A DNA stretch of 6,837 bases from Paludibacteraceae bacterium (GTDB taxonomy: Bacteria > Bacteroidota > Bacteroidia > Bacteroidales > Paludibacteraceae), in the NCBI GenBank assembly GCA_017648235.1, contig JAGCIZ010000139.1, forward strand, positions 1 through 6,837, written 5' to 3'. A program made the translations under genes and the position numbers. Under the pieces are notes generated by a model. The model ran no database searches. It saw nothing but the letters and a program-made list of their open reading frames with translations, and had not been told where the DNA came from. This document shows positions 6,554-6,837 of this stretch, piece by piece (position 1 is the stretch's first letter; each line of letters begins with the position of its first letter).

Positions 6554-6837
6554 ATGAATCTATTATCCGTTTTACAACAAGCAATGCCTGAAGTTTCAGA
6601 CAGCTTGAAAAATAGTACAGAGTTAGTTGCTCAAGAACAGCAAATTAGCCTTTTAGACATGGCTCTAAAAGGAGGTTGCTTGATGATTCCTCTTGCTCTT
6701 ATGCTACTCATCGCAATATATATTTTTATAGAACGATTAGTAGTACTAAAAAAAGCTTCAAAAGAAGATAGTTCATTTATGAATCGTGTAAAAGATTACA
6801 TCTACGACGGCAAAATAGATTCTGCATTGAGTCTTTG
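6554..6837 (+). CDS. exbB: ExbB/TolQ/MotA-family proton channel protein, N-terminal part, cut by the right window edge
   Basis: Inner-membrane subunit of the ExbB-ExbD (TolQ-TolR) type motor that uses the proton gradient to power TonB-dependent outer-membrane uptake or envelope functions. ATG 6554 opens a frame that stays open for 94 codons plus two bases to the window end; the family is about 230-280 residues. A short polar N-terminus (about 1-35) is followed by ALKGGCLMIPLAL, a single strongly hydrophobic segment (about 42-60) and the family-typical ERLVVLKKASKED turn into the cytoplasm. FMNRVKDYIYDGKIDSAL then matches the start of the cytoplasmic loop. ExbD would be expected next but is outside the window. 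It lies 4 bp after pdxJ; the pdxJ-exbB order is one I associate with Bacteroidetes. Whether it serves TonB or Tol cannot be told from this part. No Shine-Dalgarno; the leader is A-rich. Confidence 0.88.
   Translation, partial: MNLLSVLQQAMPEVSDSLKNSTELVAQEQQISLLDMALKGGCLMIPLALMLLIAIYIFIERLVVLKKASKEDSSFMNRVKDYIYDGKIDSALSL

Overview
This AT-rich 6.8 kb window reads as chromosomal DNA of a Bacteroidetes bacterium, most likely of the order Bacteroidales; the genus cannot be resolved by reading. The evidence is threefold. The protein sequences look like the Bacteroidetes forms of ParC, PdxJ and ExbB. Two perfect copies of the Bacteroidetes -7 promoter element TAnnTTTG stand about 25 bases ahead of parC and pdxJ. 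The starts have A-rich leaders without a Shine-Dalgarno sequence.

Left third, minus strand: L-fucose isomerase (fucI, complete) is followed 37 bp downstream by the first 197 codons of lactaldehyde reductase (fucO), which runs off the left edge. Together they give the first step of L-fucose use and the last, fermentative step that turns lactaldehyde into 1,2-propanediol. The kinase, aldolase, permease and regulator are not in the window. A 194 bp AT-rich divergent intergenic region separates fucI from the rightward genes. It holds the parC promoter, an AT-rich inverted repeat and a run of 13 A.

Middle, plus strand: an 894-residue topoisomerase IV subunit A (parC) with an intact catalytic Arg-Tyr pair and a C-terminal pinwheel domain. 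It ends in a disordered acidic tail whose last five residues, QMTLF, resemble a sliding-clamp binding motif. After 72 bp comes a small exported helical protein with five cysteines after cleavage, followed by a clear intrinsic terminator.

Right part, plus strand: pdxJ (vitamin B6 synthesis; true start at 5833, not the upstream TTG) and, 4 bp later, the first 94 codons of an ExbB/TolQ-type proton-channel subunit. They form an operon that continues past the right edge. A perfect 14-bp palindrome with a GAAA loop lies between the terminator and pdxJ and overlaps the pdxJ -7 element.

I see no CRISPR array, tRNA, rRNA, insertion sequence or phage gene. Most of the window is ordinary core and sugar-use genes. 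The points worth a second look are the ParC C-terminal motif, the palindrome over the pdxJ promoter and the small cysteine-bearing exported protein. I did not find a convincing undescribed multi-gene system.
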